Source of the DNA: Candidatus Streptomyces philanthi
GTDB lineage: Bacteria; Actinomycetota; Actinomycetes; Streptomycetales; Streptomycetaceae
DNA: 64,000 nt
Assembly: GCA_018114805.1 (NCBI GenBank)
Contig: CP073042.1
Location: 1,240,001-1,304,000, forward strand
Direction of reading: 5' to 3'
Part shown: positions 18,777-28,383 of the stretch, one piece after another
How positions within the stretch are numbered: position 1 is the first letter of the stretch
Layout of the letters: every line of letters begins with the position of its first letter
The notes under the pieces: generated by a model
Seen by the model: only the letters and a program-made list of their open reading frames with translations
What the model was told of the DNA's origin: nothing
Database searches by the model: none
Program-made: the position numbers and the translations under genes

Positions 18777-18884
18777 ACCAGGAGACCTTTCTCGTGAGGC
18801 GGCACGCGGAGCGGTGCGGGGCGCCGCGCGTCGGAGTGGGTCACGGAGTGCGGGCTGCGGGGCGCTGTACGGGGCGGGCGGGGG

Positions 18885-20761
18885 TCACAGGTGATGGCGG
18901 CGGGCGGTCGCCCGGCGGTCGTACTCCTCGCGTGCGCCGGCCGCCGCCGGTCGGGTCGCCGTCTCGGCCACCGGAACATCCCACCACGCGTGGGTGCCGG
19001 GCGCGCTGGACACTGTGTCGGTCGTTTCGGTCTCCACGTAGACACATGTGGGCCCCGCCGTCGCGCGCGGTGGCCAGCGCGGCGCGCAGCTCGCCGACCG
19101 TGGCGGCGCGCAGCACCCGGGCGCCCAGGCTGGCCGCGTTGGCGGCCAGGTCCACGGGCAGCGGCGGACCGGTGAACGAGCCGTCGGCGGCCCGGTAGCG
19201 GTAGGCGGTGCCGAACCGCTCGCCGCCAACCGCCTCGGACAGGCCGCCGATGGAGGCGTAGCCGTGGTTCTGGACCAGTACGACGTTGATGTCGACGCCC
19301 TCCTGGACCGCGGTGACGAGTTCGGTCGGCAGCATCAGGTACGTACCGTCGCCGACCAGCGCCCACACCGGTCGGTCGGGGGCGGCCAGGCGGACGCCGA
19401 TGGCGGCCGGGATCTCGTAGCCCATGCAGGAGTAGCCGTACTCCAGGTGGTACTGGCGCCGGGAGCGGGCCCGCCAGAGCTTGTGCAGGTCGCCGGGGAG
19501 CGAGCCGGCCGCGTTGATCACCACGTCGTCGTCGCCGACGACGGCGTCCAGTCCGCCGAGCACCTGCGTCTGGGTGGGCCGGGCCGAATCGTCCGGCGCG
19601 GCGTACGCCCGCTCGACCACCCGCTCCCAGCGCCGCTTGCCGGCCGCGTACTCCGCCTCGTACGCCGCCCCGGCACCCGGTGCCCGGCCAGCGCGGCGGT
19701 CAGCGCCTCAAGGCCCGCGCGGGCGTCGCCGAGCAGCGGCAGCGCGGCGAGCTTGTGCCCGTCGAAGGAGGCGATGTTGAGGTTCACGAAGCGGACGGCG
19801 GGCTCGGCGAAGAGGGTGCTGGAGGCGGTGGTGAAGTCGGAGTAGCGGGTGCCGACGCCGATGACGAGGTCGGCGGTGCGGGCCAGGTCGTTGGCGGCGG
19901 CGGTGCCGGTGTGGCCGACGCCGCCGACATCGGTCGCGTGGTCGTGGCGCAGCGACCCCTTGCCGGCCTGGGTCGAGGCGACCGGGATGCCGGTGGCGTC
20001 GGCGAGGGCGCGCAGCGCGTTCTCGGCCTCGCCGTGGTGCACGCCGCCGCCGGCGACGAGCAGCGGCCGGCGCGCCCGGCGGACGGCCTCGGCGGCCTCG
20101 GCCAGCGCGGCGGGGTCGGGCACCGGGCGGCGCACGTGCCAGACGCGCTTGGCGAAGAACCCCACGGGCCAGTCGTACGCCTCGACCTGCACGTCCTGCG
20201 GCAGCGCGAGGGTGACGGCGCAGGTCTCGGCCGGGTCGGTCAGCACCCGCATGGCCGCCAGCGCGGCCGGGACCAGAGCCTCGGGGCGGGTGACGCGGTC
20301 GAAGTAGCGGCTGACCGGGCGCAGCGCGTCGTTGACGGAGACGTCGCCGGCGTAGGGCACTTCGAGTTGCTGGAGAGGACCGGGTCGGCGGGGCGGATCG
20401 CGAAGGTGTCGCCGGGCAGCAGCACGGGCAGCCGGTTGACAGTGGCCAGGGCCGCGCCGGTGACGAGGTTGGTGGCGCCGGGGCCGATCGAGGTGGTGAC
20501 GGCCTGTGCGGCGAGCCGGTCGCACTGCCGGGCGTAGCCGACGGCGGCGTGCACCATGGCCTGTTCGTTGCGGCCCTGGAGGTAGGGCATGGCGGCTGGG
20601 CCCGACTCCAACAGGGCCTGGCCGACGCCGGCGACGTTGCCGTGCCCGAAGATGCCCCAACAGGCGGTGATCAGGCGGCGTCTGCGACCGTCGCGCTCGG
20701 TGTGCTGGGCGGCCAGGAAGGCGATCAGGGCCTGGGCGACGGTCAGCCGGCGGGTGCTCAT
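18885..20761 (-). pseudogene. iolD: 3D-(3,5/4)-trihydroxycyclohexane-1,2-dione acylhydrolase, three frameshifts
   Basis: A ThDP-dependent ring-opening hydrolase of inositol catabolism, about 625 aa when intact. Visible parts: N-terminal RRRLITACWGIFGHGNVAGV, the PYR-domain SIGPGATNLVTGAA, the central GIPVASTQAGKGS, and the ThDP site LVGDGTYLMLPTEL with NHGYASIG. ATG 20761 overlaps the iolB stop (ATGA). Frame breaks lie near 20385 (a TC repeated twice; removal gives VLQQLEVPYAG), near 19680, and near 19040 (a missing GT before VYVETET). All key residues outside the breaks look intact. Confidence 0.9.
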
Positions 20762-21738
20762 CGGGCTTCTCCCGGGGGTGGCGTGGCGGTGCCCGTGCCG
20801 TCGGCGCGGGGCGCGGCGTACAGCGGCAGTCTGGGGTCGACGGGGGTTTCGGGCCAGGTGTCCCGGATCCAGGCGTGTTCGGGGTGGTCGCGGATCAGCC
20901 AGGCGCGCTCGGCGCCGGGGCCCGCCATGACGTTGAGGTAGTACAGGTCGTGGCCCGGGGCCGCGATGGAGGGGCCGTGCCACCCGTCGGGGATGAGCAC
21001 GGCGTCGCCGGTGCGCACCTCGGCGAGCACGTCGGTCTCCCGGCCGGGCCCGGAGGGCGTCACCCGCTGGTAGCCGAGCCCCGGGGTGCCGTGCGCGGCG
21101 GCGACCTCGAAGTAGTAGACCTCCTCCAACTCGGACTCCTGGCCCGGGTGGTACTCGTCGTGCTTGTGCGGCGGGTAGGAGGACCAGTTGCCGCCGGGGG
21201 TGAGCACCTCCACGGCGATCAGCCTGTCGCACGCGAACGCCCCGGCCGCCGCGAAGTTGTTGACCTGCAGGGAGCAGGCGCCGCTGCGGCGCAGTTCCAC
21301 GGCGACGTCCGCGGCGGGCCCGTAGCGGGCGGGCAGCGCGCGCTCGCAGCGCGCCCCGGTCAGCGCGAACCGGCCGCCGGCGGCGCTGGTGACACGGGCG
21401 CGGGCGTCGCGCGGCAGGTAGGCGAAGTCGGTGACGCCGCTGAACACGCTCTCTCGGCCGTGCAGGGTGAAGAGTTCGCCGCCGTCACCGCTGACGCCGC
21501 TGGCGCTGCCGATACTGCTGTCACCGCTGACGGCCACCGTGCACGCGCCGGCCAGCGGCAGCACGATCCACTCGCTGTCACCCGTCTCCCACGCGTGCTC
21601 ACCGCCGGCCGGTAGGTCGAGTACGCGCAGCGAGGAGTAGCCCCAGCCGGCTCGTTCGGGGTCGATGGCCAGCGCGTAGGGCCCGTCGGCCGGGCTGCCG
21701 GCCGGCAGGTGGAAGGTGCGGAGGGGGGTGGGGCTCAT
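20758..21738 (-). CDS. iolB: 5-deoxy-glucuronate isomerase
   Basis: A 326-aa bicupin with no lesion. The characteristic segment GGNWSSYPPHKHDEYHPGQE supplies the metal-binding His/Glu residues; EEVYYFEVAAAHGTPGLGYQ and DGWHGPSIAAPGHDLYYLN follow. It isomerises 5-deoxy-glucuronate to 2-deoxy-5-keto-gluconate, the step after IolD. Its stop overlaps the iolD start, so both are translated together. Confidence 0.94.
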   Translation of the reverse strand: MSPTPLRTFHLPAGSPADGPYALAIDPERAGWGYSSLRVLDLPAGGEHAWETGDSEWIVLPLAGACTVAVSGDSSIGSASGVSGDGGELFTLHGRESVFSGVTDFAYLPRDARARVTSAAGGRFALTGARCERALPARYGPAADVAVELRRSGACSLQVNNFAAAGAFACDRLIAVEVLTPGGNWSSYPPHKHDEYHPGQESELEEVYYFEVAAAHGTPGLGYQRVTPSGPGRETDVLAEVRTGDAVLIPDGWHGPSIAAPGHDLYYLNVMAGPGAERAWLIRDHPEHAWIRDTWPETPVDPRLPLYAAPRADGTGTATPPPGEAR

Positions 21739-21969
21739 GGGCTCGGTGCCTCCTGCGGAGGGTGGTGGTGGCGGTCGTACGAGGGGCGTATGGCGGGCGC
21801 GTCAGGTCTACGGCGGCGGTGCTACGGGCCCGTCGGCGGCCCTACGGGGGGGCCTCCGACGGTCGTACGGCAGTCGTACGGAGGGCGTGTGGGGGCCGTA
21901 CGAGGGGCGTACGGGATGGCCGGCGGAGGTCGTACGGGGAGCGCGCCGGCAGCGGGGCACCAGTGAGGG
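21739..21969 (-). repeat. GTACG-rich degenerate spacer between iol genes
   Basis: The gap contains a run of loosely repeated CGTACG(A/C)CCCTC-like units in transcript orientation, spaced roughly 10-25 nt. No coding potential is evident. Similar units occur in the gaps at 22858-23017 and 25241-25378. Confidence 0.55.
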
Positions 21970-22857
21970 TCACAGCAGCCCCACGGCGGTGTCGACGGCG
22001 GCGGCCACGTCGCCGTCGGCCGGGTAGAGCAGCGCGCGCCCGGCCACCAGGCCCTGCACGGTGGGCAGCTTCAGCAGGTGCCGCCACTTCTCGTACGCCC
22101 GCTCCTGGTCCCCCGCGCCCTGGCCGATGTCGCCGCCGAGCAGTACGGCGGGCAGCGTGGAGGACTCCATGACGCGCGCTATGTCCCGCGGGTCGTCGGT
22201 CACCGGGACCTTGAGCCAGGTGTAGGCGGAGGTGCCGGCGAGGCCGGAGGCGATGGCCAGGGAGTGGGCGACGGTGCTGGCGGCGAGGTCGGTGCCGACC
22301 TTGCCCGCGGTGCGGTGGCAGATGAACGGCTCCACGAAGACCGGGAGTCGGTGGGCGGCCATGTCGTCGATGGCGCGGGCGGCGGAGAGCAGCGTGTCGA
22401 GCGATCCGGGGTCGTCGTAGCCGATGCGCAGGAGCAGCTTGCCGGCGTCGAAGCCGAGCCGGGCCAGGTCCTGGGCGCGGTGCCCGGTGAACCGGTCGTC
22501 CAGCTCGAACGCGCTCCCCGCGAGCCCGCCCCGGTTCATCGAGCCCATCGCCACCTTGCCCTCAAGGGCGCCGACGAGCAGCAGGTCCTCCAGGATGTCG
22601 GCGGTGCCGAGCACCCCGTCGACGCCGGGCCGGGACAGCGCAAGGCACAGTCGTTCCAGCAGCTCCGTGCGGTTGGCCATGGCCAGCTCGCGGCCGCCGA
22701 CGGACAGCGCGCCGCGCGCCGGATGGTCCGCGGCGATAATCATGAGCCGTCCGCTGGCCCCGACGAGCGGCCTGCGGGCCCGGCGCGCGGCGGCCTCCGC
22801 GATGGCCTCGGGATGTCGGGCCCGTACCTTCGCGAGGTCGGAGATGCGAATGGTCAA
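21970..22857 (-). CDS. Cgl0158-type (beta/alpha)8-barrel aldolase-like protein
   Basis: A 295-aa protein with class I aldolase features: IIAADHPARGALSVGG at the N terminus, GVLGTADILEDLLLVGAL, RIGYDDPGSLDTLL, VEPFICHR, and a strand with Lys (YTWLKVPVTDD) that may form a Schiff base. In Corynebacterium glutamicum the homologous gene lies in the inositol cluster (from memory). Here it sits between iolC and iolB, so it probably cleaves 2-deoxy-5-keto-gluconate 6-phosphate, the IolJ step. No lesion. Exact reaction inferred from context. Confidence 0.87.
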   Translation of the reverse strand: MTIRISDLAKVRARHPEAIAEAAARRARRPLVGASGRLMIIAADHPARGALSVGGRELAMANRTELLERLCLALSRPGVDGVLGTADILEDLLLVGALEGKVAMGSMNRGGLAGSAFELDDRFTGHRAQDLARLGFDAGKLLLRIGYDDPGSLDTLLSAARAIDDMAAHRLPVFVEPFICHRTAGKVGTDLAASTVAHSLAIASGLAGTSAYTWLKVPVTDDPRDIARVMESSTLPAVLLGGDIGQGAGDQERAYEKWRHLLKLPTVQGLVAGRALLYPADGDVAAAVDTAVGLL

Positions 22858-23017
22858 GGGGGTCGCTCACTCTCAACTGGTCAGAACGGGCCACGGGCGG
22901 CGGCGTACGCGAGGGGCGTGCGTATCGGGTGTGCAGGAGCGTGGGTGCGCCTCAGGGGTCGCGGGTGGGGCGTGCGCGGGGCGGTGCTGGGTGCCGGTGG
23001 GAGCCGGGCCAGGGGCG

Positions 23018-24042
23018 TCACGTGCGGCCGAGGAGGTCCGTCACCTCGTCGGGCGTGGGCATCGCGGACGAGCAGGCGAGACGGGAGGCGACGAGGGCGC
23101 CCGCGGCGTTCGCGTACCGCATGACGCGCTCCAGCTCCCAGCCCGCCAGCAGCCCGTGGCAGAGCGCGCCGCCGAACGCGTCGCCCGCGCCGAGGCCGTT
23201 GACCACCTCGACGGGGACCGGCGGCACCTCGGCGGTGGTGCCGTCGCGGTGCACGGCGAGGACGCCGGCCGGGCCCTGCTTGACGACGGCCAGCTCCACG
23301 CCGGCGGCCAGCAGCGCGTCGGCCGCCGCGCGCGGCTCCCGCTGGCCGGTGGCCACCTCGCACTCGGCGAGGTTGCCGACGGCAACGGTGGCGTACTGGA
23401 GCGCCTTGGCGTAGTACGGCCTGGCCTCGTCCGGGTCGCGCCAGAACATGGGCCGCCAGTCGAGGTCGAAGACCGTGGCGCGCGGGGCGTGGGCGGCGAG
23501 GTCGGCGGGACGCTGGTCGGTCGCGGACCGGGGGCGTCTGACGGGGCAGCGGCCGGCTGGTCGGTGGAGCGGGCGGCGAGGGCGGTCAGCGTCGCCGCAC
23601 GGCTGGGCTCCGCGCACAGGCCGGTGCCGGTCATCCAGAAGATCCGGGCCGCCCGGACCGCGTCCAGGTCCAGTTCATCGGGCCGGATCTCCAGGTCGGG
23701 GGCCTTGGGCTGGCGGTAGAAGTACAGCGGGAAGTCGTCGGGCGGGAAGATCTCGCAGAAGGTGACCGGCGTCGGGTGCGCGGCGACCGGGCCGACCCAC
23801 CGGTCGTCCACGCCGAAGTCGCGCAGCGCCTCGTGCAGATAGGTGCCGAACGGGTCGTCCCCGGTGCGGGTGATCACGGCCACCCGGCGCCCGAGCCGGG
23901 CCGCCCCCACCGCGACGTTGGTCGCCGAGCCCCCCAGGAACTTGCCGAACGTTTCCACGCGCGCCAACGGCACGCCCGTCTGGAGCGGGTAGATATCGAC
24001 TCCGATCCGGCCGATCGTGATCAGGTCGTACGACTGCGTCAT
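23018..24042 (-). pseudogene. iolC: 5-dehydro-2-deoxygluconokinase, frameshifted
   Basis: A PfkB-family kinase, about 340 aa. N-terminal TIGRIGVDIYPLQTGVPLAR and the substrate loop GGSATNVAVGAARLG are clear; the C-terminal signature NGLGAGDAFGGALCHGLLAG holds the catalytic Asp. The frame changes near 23540-23560 between SRAATLTALAARST and ADLAAHAPRATVFDLDWRP. It phosphorylates 2-deoxy-5-keto-gluconate. First gene of the leftward iol unit, reading away from the divergent promoter region at 24050-24310. Confidence 0.92.
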
Positions 24043-24115
24043 GCTCGCCCTTCCGCTTCGGCCGGCAAACTCGACCACAAGTCGAACGGCGGCTCACACA
24101 GCCTGTCAACATTTT

Positions 24116-24189
24116 GTCCTGACATACTGCCGTCCCGTGTGCGGCGCACGGCGCAGCGTCGTTTTGACGTGACGTCCTTATGTCAGGAC
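24116..24189. promoter_or_regulatory. paired operator-like sites between divergent iol units
   Basis: GTCCTGACATA (24116-24126) and its exact reverse complement TATGTCAGGAC (24179-24189) lie 63 bp apart centre to centre in the AT-richer gap between iolC and the iolE-like gene. Each has a short GTC-NN-GAC dyad. On the minus strand a TTGACA at 24104-24109 could be a -35 for iolC. This resembles a GntR- or LacI-type regulator bridging two promoters; the only sugar-type repressor gene in the window is the LacI at 36.1 kb. Confidence 0.55.
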
Positions 24190-24316
24190 GAAGCCTTGAC
24201 AGCGTGTGGGGCGGCGGGAAAGCTACCCAGCGAGGCCGTCCGTCCCCGACCCGCCCCGGCCCCGCCAGGAACCCCACGGTCCGGTCAGCGCCGACCGGCG
24301 AGAGGAGCGCGCGCCG

Positions 24317-25240
24317 ATGGCCGCTGCCCACCAGCCCCTCCCCACCGCCCTGGACCGCATCCGCGTCGGCTCGGCGCCCGACTCCTGGGGGGTCTGGTTC
24401 CCCGACGACGCACGACAGGTGACGTGGCGGCGCTTCCTGGACGAGGTGGCCGAGGCCGGTTACGCGTGGATCGAGCTGGGCCCGTACGGTTACCTGCCCA
24501 CCGACCCGGCGCGGCTGACCGACGAGACCTCCCGGCGCGGCCTCACCGTCTCCGCCGGCACCGTCTTCACCGCCCTGCACCGCGGCACGGCCGTCTGGGA
24601 CGCCACCTGGCGGCACGTCGCCCAGGTGGCCGAGCTGACCCGCGCGATGGGCGCCCGCCACCTGGTCGTGATCCCGGCGTTCTGGCGCGACGACAAGACC
24701 GCCGAACTCATCGAGAGCCCCGAGCTGACCTCGGCCCAGTGGCGCGACCTGGCCACCGGCATGAAGCGCCTGGCCCACCGGGTGCGGGAGACGTACGGCC
24801 TGGAGATCGTCGTCCACCCGCACGCCGACACGCACATCGACGGCGAGGCCAACGTGGCCCGCTTCCTCGACGCCACCGACCCCGACCTGGTCCGCCTGTG
24901 CCTGGACACCGGGCACTACGCCTACTAAGGCGGCGACAGCGTCAAGCTGATCGAGACGTACGACGACCGCATCGGCTACCTGCACCTCAAACAGGTCGAC
25001 CCGGCGATCCTGGCGACCGTGGTCGAGCAGGGGGTGCCGTTCGGGCCCGCCGTCCAGCGCGGGGTGATGTGCGAACCGCCCGCCAGGGTACCCGTCCTGG
25101 AGCCCGTGCTGACCACAGCCCAGGGGCTCGGCGTCGACCTGTTCGCGATCGTGGAGCAGGACATGTACCCGTGCCCGCCCGACCAGCCCTTCCCCATCGC
25201 CCGACGCACCCGCCGCTACCTCCGCGGCTGCGGCGCCTGA
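24317..25240 (+). pseudogene. iolE: inosose dehydratase-like TIM-barrel protein, in-frame TAA
   Basis: Reads from ATG 24317 behind GAGAGGAG. It has the IolE-like start VGSAPDSWGVWFPDD, then AGYAWIELGPYGYLPTD, the metal-site strand IVVHPHADTHIDGE and CLDTGHYAYYGGDSV if the TAA at 24926-24928 is Tyr (TAC to TAA). After it the same frame continues for 104 codons: GYLHLKQVDP, then the C-terminal EQDMYPCPPD. Total 307 codons, normal for the family. IolE turns scyllo-inosose into the diketone used by IolD; other sugar isomerases share the fold, so iolE rests partly on context. Confidence 0.82.
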
Positions 25241-25378
25241 CCGGCCCCCTCCCCACCCGTCGCCCCACCCCTTTCCGCCACCCCCGTCCGTACGCCCCCG
25301 CCACGTCCCCGCGTACGCCCGCGCCCCGCGCCCGTACGCCCCGGTGTACGCACCCGCAGCACAGAGGAGCACCAGCAC
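25241..25378 (+). repeat. GTACG-rich spacer before the inositol dehydrogenase
   Basis: CGTACGCCC-type units recur about every 20 nt between 25285 and 25355, followed by an AGAGGAG ribosome site at about 25360. Same style as the gap at 21739-21969, in sense orientation of the local genes. Confidence 0.5.
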
Positions 25379-26398
25379 ATGCCGCAGCAGCCACCGCTCG
25401 GGGTCGCCGTCATCGGCACCGGCCGCATGGGCGCCGACCACGTACGCCGCATCGACGAGGTGATCCACGGCGCCCGGGTCGCCGCGGTCGTGGACGTGGA
25501 CGCGGAACAGGCGAAGGCCGTCGCGGCGCGGGTCGAGGGCTGCGCCGCGTACACCGAACCCGCGGCAGCCATGGCCTCCTCCGACGTGGACGCCCTCCTG
25601 ATCGCCTCGCCGGGGCCGGCCCACGAGGCGGCCCTGCTCCAGGCGTTCGCGCACGACCTGCCCGTGCTGTGCGAGAAGCCGCTGACCCCGGACCCGGCGG
25701 CGGCCCTGCGGGTCCTGGAGGCCGAACAGCGCCTGGGCCGCCGCCGCGTCCAGGTCGGCTTCATGCGCCGCTACGACGCCGGGTTCATGCGCCTCAAGTC
25801 GGTCCTGGAGACCGGCGAGTTCGGCCGCCCGCTGATGCTGCACTGCCAACACCGCAACGCCAGCACGCCGCCCGGCTTCACCAGCCAGATGATCATCAAC
25901 GACTCGGTGGTGCACGAGATCGACACCACCCGTTGGCTGCTCGACCAGGAGATCACCGCCGTCACCGTGCTGCGCCCCACGCCCTCCACCACCGCCCCCG
26001 CGCACCTGAGCGACCCGCAGCTCGTGCTCTTCGAGACCTCGGGCGGCGCGGTCGTGGACGTCGAGATCTTCGTCAACTGCGGCTTCGGCTACCAGGTGCG
26101 CTGCGAGGCGGTCTGCGAGTCCGGCAGCGCCCGCACCGGCGAGGAGGCCGGCCTGGTGACCCACTCGGCGGGGCGCTGGGGCGGAACGATCCCGCAGGAC
26201 TTCGTGCCCCGTTTCGCCGAGGCGTACGACCGTCAGGTGCAGCGCTGGGTGGACGCAACCCGCCGCGGCACGGTCGAGGGCCCGAGCAGTTGGGACGGGT
26301 ACGCCGCGGCGGCCGTCTGCGAGGCTGGCGTGAGCGCCCAGGCCACCGGCCGGCGCACCGTAACCGAACTGGTCGAACGCCCGGCCCTGTACGCCTGA
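25379..26398 (+). CDS. iolG: inositol 2-dehydrogenase-like Gfo/Idh/MocA oxidoreductase
   Basis: A 339-aa protein, intact. N-terminal Rossmann motif [13 protein letters not shown], then LCEKPLTPD (the EKP motif with the catalytic-site Lys) and the C-terminal sheet domain with [11 protein letters not shown] (the His/Asp pair typical of inositol dehydrogenases) and [13 protein letters not shown]. It oxidises myo-inositol to 2-keto-inosose with NAD in the first catabolic step. Its place between two iol genes favours that substrate, although a related inositol isomer cannot be excluded. Confidence 0.9.
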   Translation: MPQQPPLGVAVIGTGRMGADHVRRIDEVIHGARVAAVVDVDAEQAKAVAARVEGCAAYTEPAAAMASSDVDALLIASPGPAHEAALLQAFAHDLPVLCEKPLTPDPAAALRVLEAEQRLGRRRVQVGFMRRYDAGFMRLKSVLETGEFGRPLMLHCQHRNASTPPGFTSQMIINDSVVHEIDTTRWLLDQEITAVTVLRPTPSTTAPAHLSDPQLVLFETSGGAVVDVEIFVNCGFGYQVRCEAVCESGSARTGEEAGLVTHSAGRWGGTIPQDFVPRFAEAYDRQVQRWVDATRRGTVEGPSSWDGYAAAAVCEAGVSAQATGRRTVTELVERPALYA

Positions 26399-26466
26399 CG
26401 CACCGTCGTCCAGCAGCGCGGCGGCCGGCCCGACGCGACCGCCGCACACAGAGGGGAACTCGCCCC

Positions 26467-27462
26467 ACGCGCATCGGATTCCTCGGCGCCGGCCGCATCG
26501 GCGCCTTCCACGCCGCGACGCTGGCCGCCCTGGACGGCGTCGGCGACCTGGTGATCGGCGACGCCGACGAGACCGGGGCCCGCGCGCTCGCCGAGGCGGT
26601 GGGCGCGCGGGCGGCGAGCGTGGACGACGTCTTCGCGGCGCGGCCGGACGCCGTGGTGATCGCCACCGCGACCGCGTCGCACGCCGAACTCGTCACCCGC
26701 GCGGCCCGCGCCGGGCTGCCCGCCTACTGCGAGAAGCCCGTCGCCACGGACCTGGCCGGCACGATCGCCGCGCTGCGCGCTGTGGAGGCCGCCGGCACCC
26801 TGCTCCAGGTGGGCTTCCAACGCCGGTTCGAAGCCGGGTACCTGGCGGCGCGGGCGGCTGTGCGCGCGGGCGCGTTGGGCCGGCTGCACACCATCCGCGC
26901 CATCACCTCGGACCCGACCCCACCGCCGGCCGCGTTCCTGCCGCTGTCCGGCGGGCTGATCCGGGACTGCCTCGTGCACGACTTCGACGCCGTGCGCTGG
27001 CTGACCGGGCGCGAGGTGCGCGAGGCGTACGCCACCGGCTCGGCGGGCGGGGCCGACTTCTTCCGCGCCGCGGGCGACGTGGACACCGCCGCCGCCCTGC
27101 TCACCCTGGACGACGGCACGCTGGTCACGGCGACCGCGACGCGTTACAACGGCGCGGGCTACGACGTGCGCACGGAACTCGTGGTCGGGCTCGACGACCG
27201 CACGCCCTCCGCCTCCGCCGAACCCGCCGGCCCGCACGGCCCGGCCCGCCCGTGGGCCGGGTTCTGGGACCGATTCGAGGCCGCCTACCGGGCGGAGCTG
27301 GCGACCTTCGTCCGGGCGGTACGGGGCGAGGTGGCCAACCCCTGCTCGGGGCGGGAGGCGCTCAACGCCCTCCTGGTGGCCGAGGCATGTGAGCTCTCAC
27401 GGCGGGAGCGCCGCCCCGTACGCCTCACCGAGATCAATGAGCGTGTTCGTGACGTTTCGTAA
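26467..27462 (+). CDS. second Gfo/Idh/MocA oxidoreductase, non-standard start
   Basis: About 331 aa. RIGFLGAGRIGAFH at the N terminus, YCEKPVATDLAG (EKP), QVGFQRRFEAGY and RDCLVHDFDAVRWLTG place it beside IolG. The best-spaced start behind AGAGGGGA is ACG at 26467, where ATG would be expected; no ATG, GTG or TTG lies in frame close by upstream. A single T-to-C change at the start would explain this. It may act on scyllo- or chiro-inositol or as a second inositol dehydrogenase. Last gene of the rightward iol unit. Confidence 0.82.
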   Translation, partial: TRIGFLGAGRIGAFHAATLAALDGVGDLVIGDADETGARALAEAVGARAASVDDVFAARPDAVVIATATASHAELVTRAARAGLPAYCEKPVATDLAGTIAALRAVEAAGTLLQVGFQRRFEAGYLAARAAVRAGALGRLHTIRAITSDPTPPPAAFLPLSGGLIRDCLVHDFDAVRWLTGREVREAYATGSAGGADFFRAAGDVDTAAALLTLDDGTLVTATATRYNGAGYDVRTELVVGLDDRTPSASAEPAGPHGPARPWAGFWDRFEAAYRAELATFVRAVRGEVANPCSGREALNALLVAEACELSRRERRPVRLTEINERVRDVS

Positions 27463-27650
27463 CATCCGTCGCACCTTGGTCACATTCGTCACGCTTATCC
27501 GGCCTTTCTGTCACAGACCATCAACAGGTGTTCGCGGCCGGTCACTCAGGGTCATTCACCGGGCGCAGCTCAAGTGATCAACGACAGTTACACCGCGACA
27601 CCCCCGTCGGTCCCCCCGCCGTGGTCGCGGTGCTCTGGGAGGCACGAGAC
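27463..27650 (+). promoter_or_regulatory. AT-richer promoter region ahead of a small HTH gene
   Basis: The 190-bp gap is visibly less GC-rich than its surroundings and contains TTGGTCACATTCGTCACG and GTCACAGACC elements. A GGGAGGCACGAG ribosome site precedes the ATG at 27651. No defined -35/-10 pair can be assigned with confidence. Confidence 0.3.
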
Positions 27651-27851
27651 ATGACTGATCGCAGGCTCTGGTCGTACAAGGAAATCGCGGCACACATCGG
27701 CGTCCAGACAGACACCGTGCGCTCCTACCGCAACCACGGGCTGCTGCCGGCGCCCGACGTCGTGTAGGGCGGAAAGCCCTACTGGCTCGCGGACACCATC
27801 CGGGCCTGGGTCCTTCGCCGGCCGGGCAACCGCTCGCGCCGCGACACCTAG
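27651..27851 (+). pseudogene. small AlpA/MerR-like helix-turn-helix protein, in-frame TAG
   Basis: ATG 27651 opens LWSYKEIAAHIGVQTDTVRS, a clear winged-helix/HTH, then YRNHGLLPAPDVV followed by TAG (27765-27767) and, in the same frame, GGKPYWLADTIRAWVLRRPG to TAG 27849. Family members read Glu or Tyr at the stop position, so one base change explains it. Intact length is 66 aa. Such proteins act as small DNA-binding regulators; no target is evident. Confidence 0.8.
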
Positions 27852-28030
27852 CGGCCGGCGCGCGCCCGCGCCCGGACCGGCGGCGAGGACGGCGGCGGAG
27901 ACGGCAGTGGGATCGGGCGGCGGTCGTGGGCAGTGGGATCGGGCGACGGGCGCGGGTGGCGGGTGTGGGTGGCGACACCCGGTGCCGCTCGGACGCTGGA
28001 CGCGATTCCGTGGCGAGCCTCCCTGTCGCA

Positions 28031-28050
28031 ATACCCCCATGGGGTATAAT
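28031..28050 (+). promoter_or_regulatory. CsoR-like copper operator overlapping a TATAAT box
   Basis: ATACCCC-CAT-GGGGTAT (28031-28047), the symmetric G/C-tract operator typical of CsoR copper repressors, overlaps a consensus TATAAT at 28045-28050. It lies about 76 bp upstream of the copper chaperone start. No csoR gene is in this window. Confidence 0.82.
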
Positions 28051-28125
28051 ATGACTGGCGTGGGGGCGCCCGGACGAGACTCCAGGCCCCCGACACCAGC
28101 AGGCCATCTTCCCCAAGGAGAACCC

Positions 28126-28383
28126 ATGACCTCCGAGACGCCCACCGAATCGCGCCAGTCCGCCGACGGCATCACCACCGCGTACACGGTCACGGGCATG
28201 ACCTGCGGCCACTGCGAAGGCGCGGTCACCGAAGAGGTCTCGGCGCTGGACAGCGTCACGTCCGTCAAGGCCAAGGCCGCCAGCGGCCAGGTGACCGTCG
28301 TCTCGACGGCCGCCCTCGACGACGAGGCAGTTCGCGCCGCCATCGACGAGGCGGGCTACGAGCTGACCGGCCGGGCCGCCTGA
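28126..28383 (+). CDS. copZ: copper chaperone, heavy-metal-associated (HMA) domain protein
   Basis: An 85-aa protein from ATG 28126 behind AAGGAG. After a 22-aa polar leader comes YTVTGMTCGHCEGAV with the metal-binding CGHC, then the ferredoxin-like fold ending DDEAVRAAIDEAGYEL. CopZ-type proteins carry Cu(I) to P-type ATPases and to CsoR. The upstream operator supports copper control. The matching ATPase gene is not next to it here. Confidence 0.92.
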   Translation: MTSETPTESRQSADGITTAYTVTGMTCGHCEGAVTEEVSALDSVTSVKAKAASGQVTVVSTAALDDEAVRAAIDEAGYELTGRAA

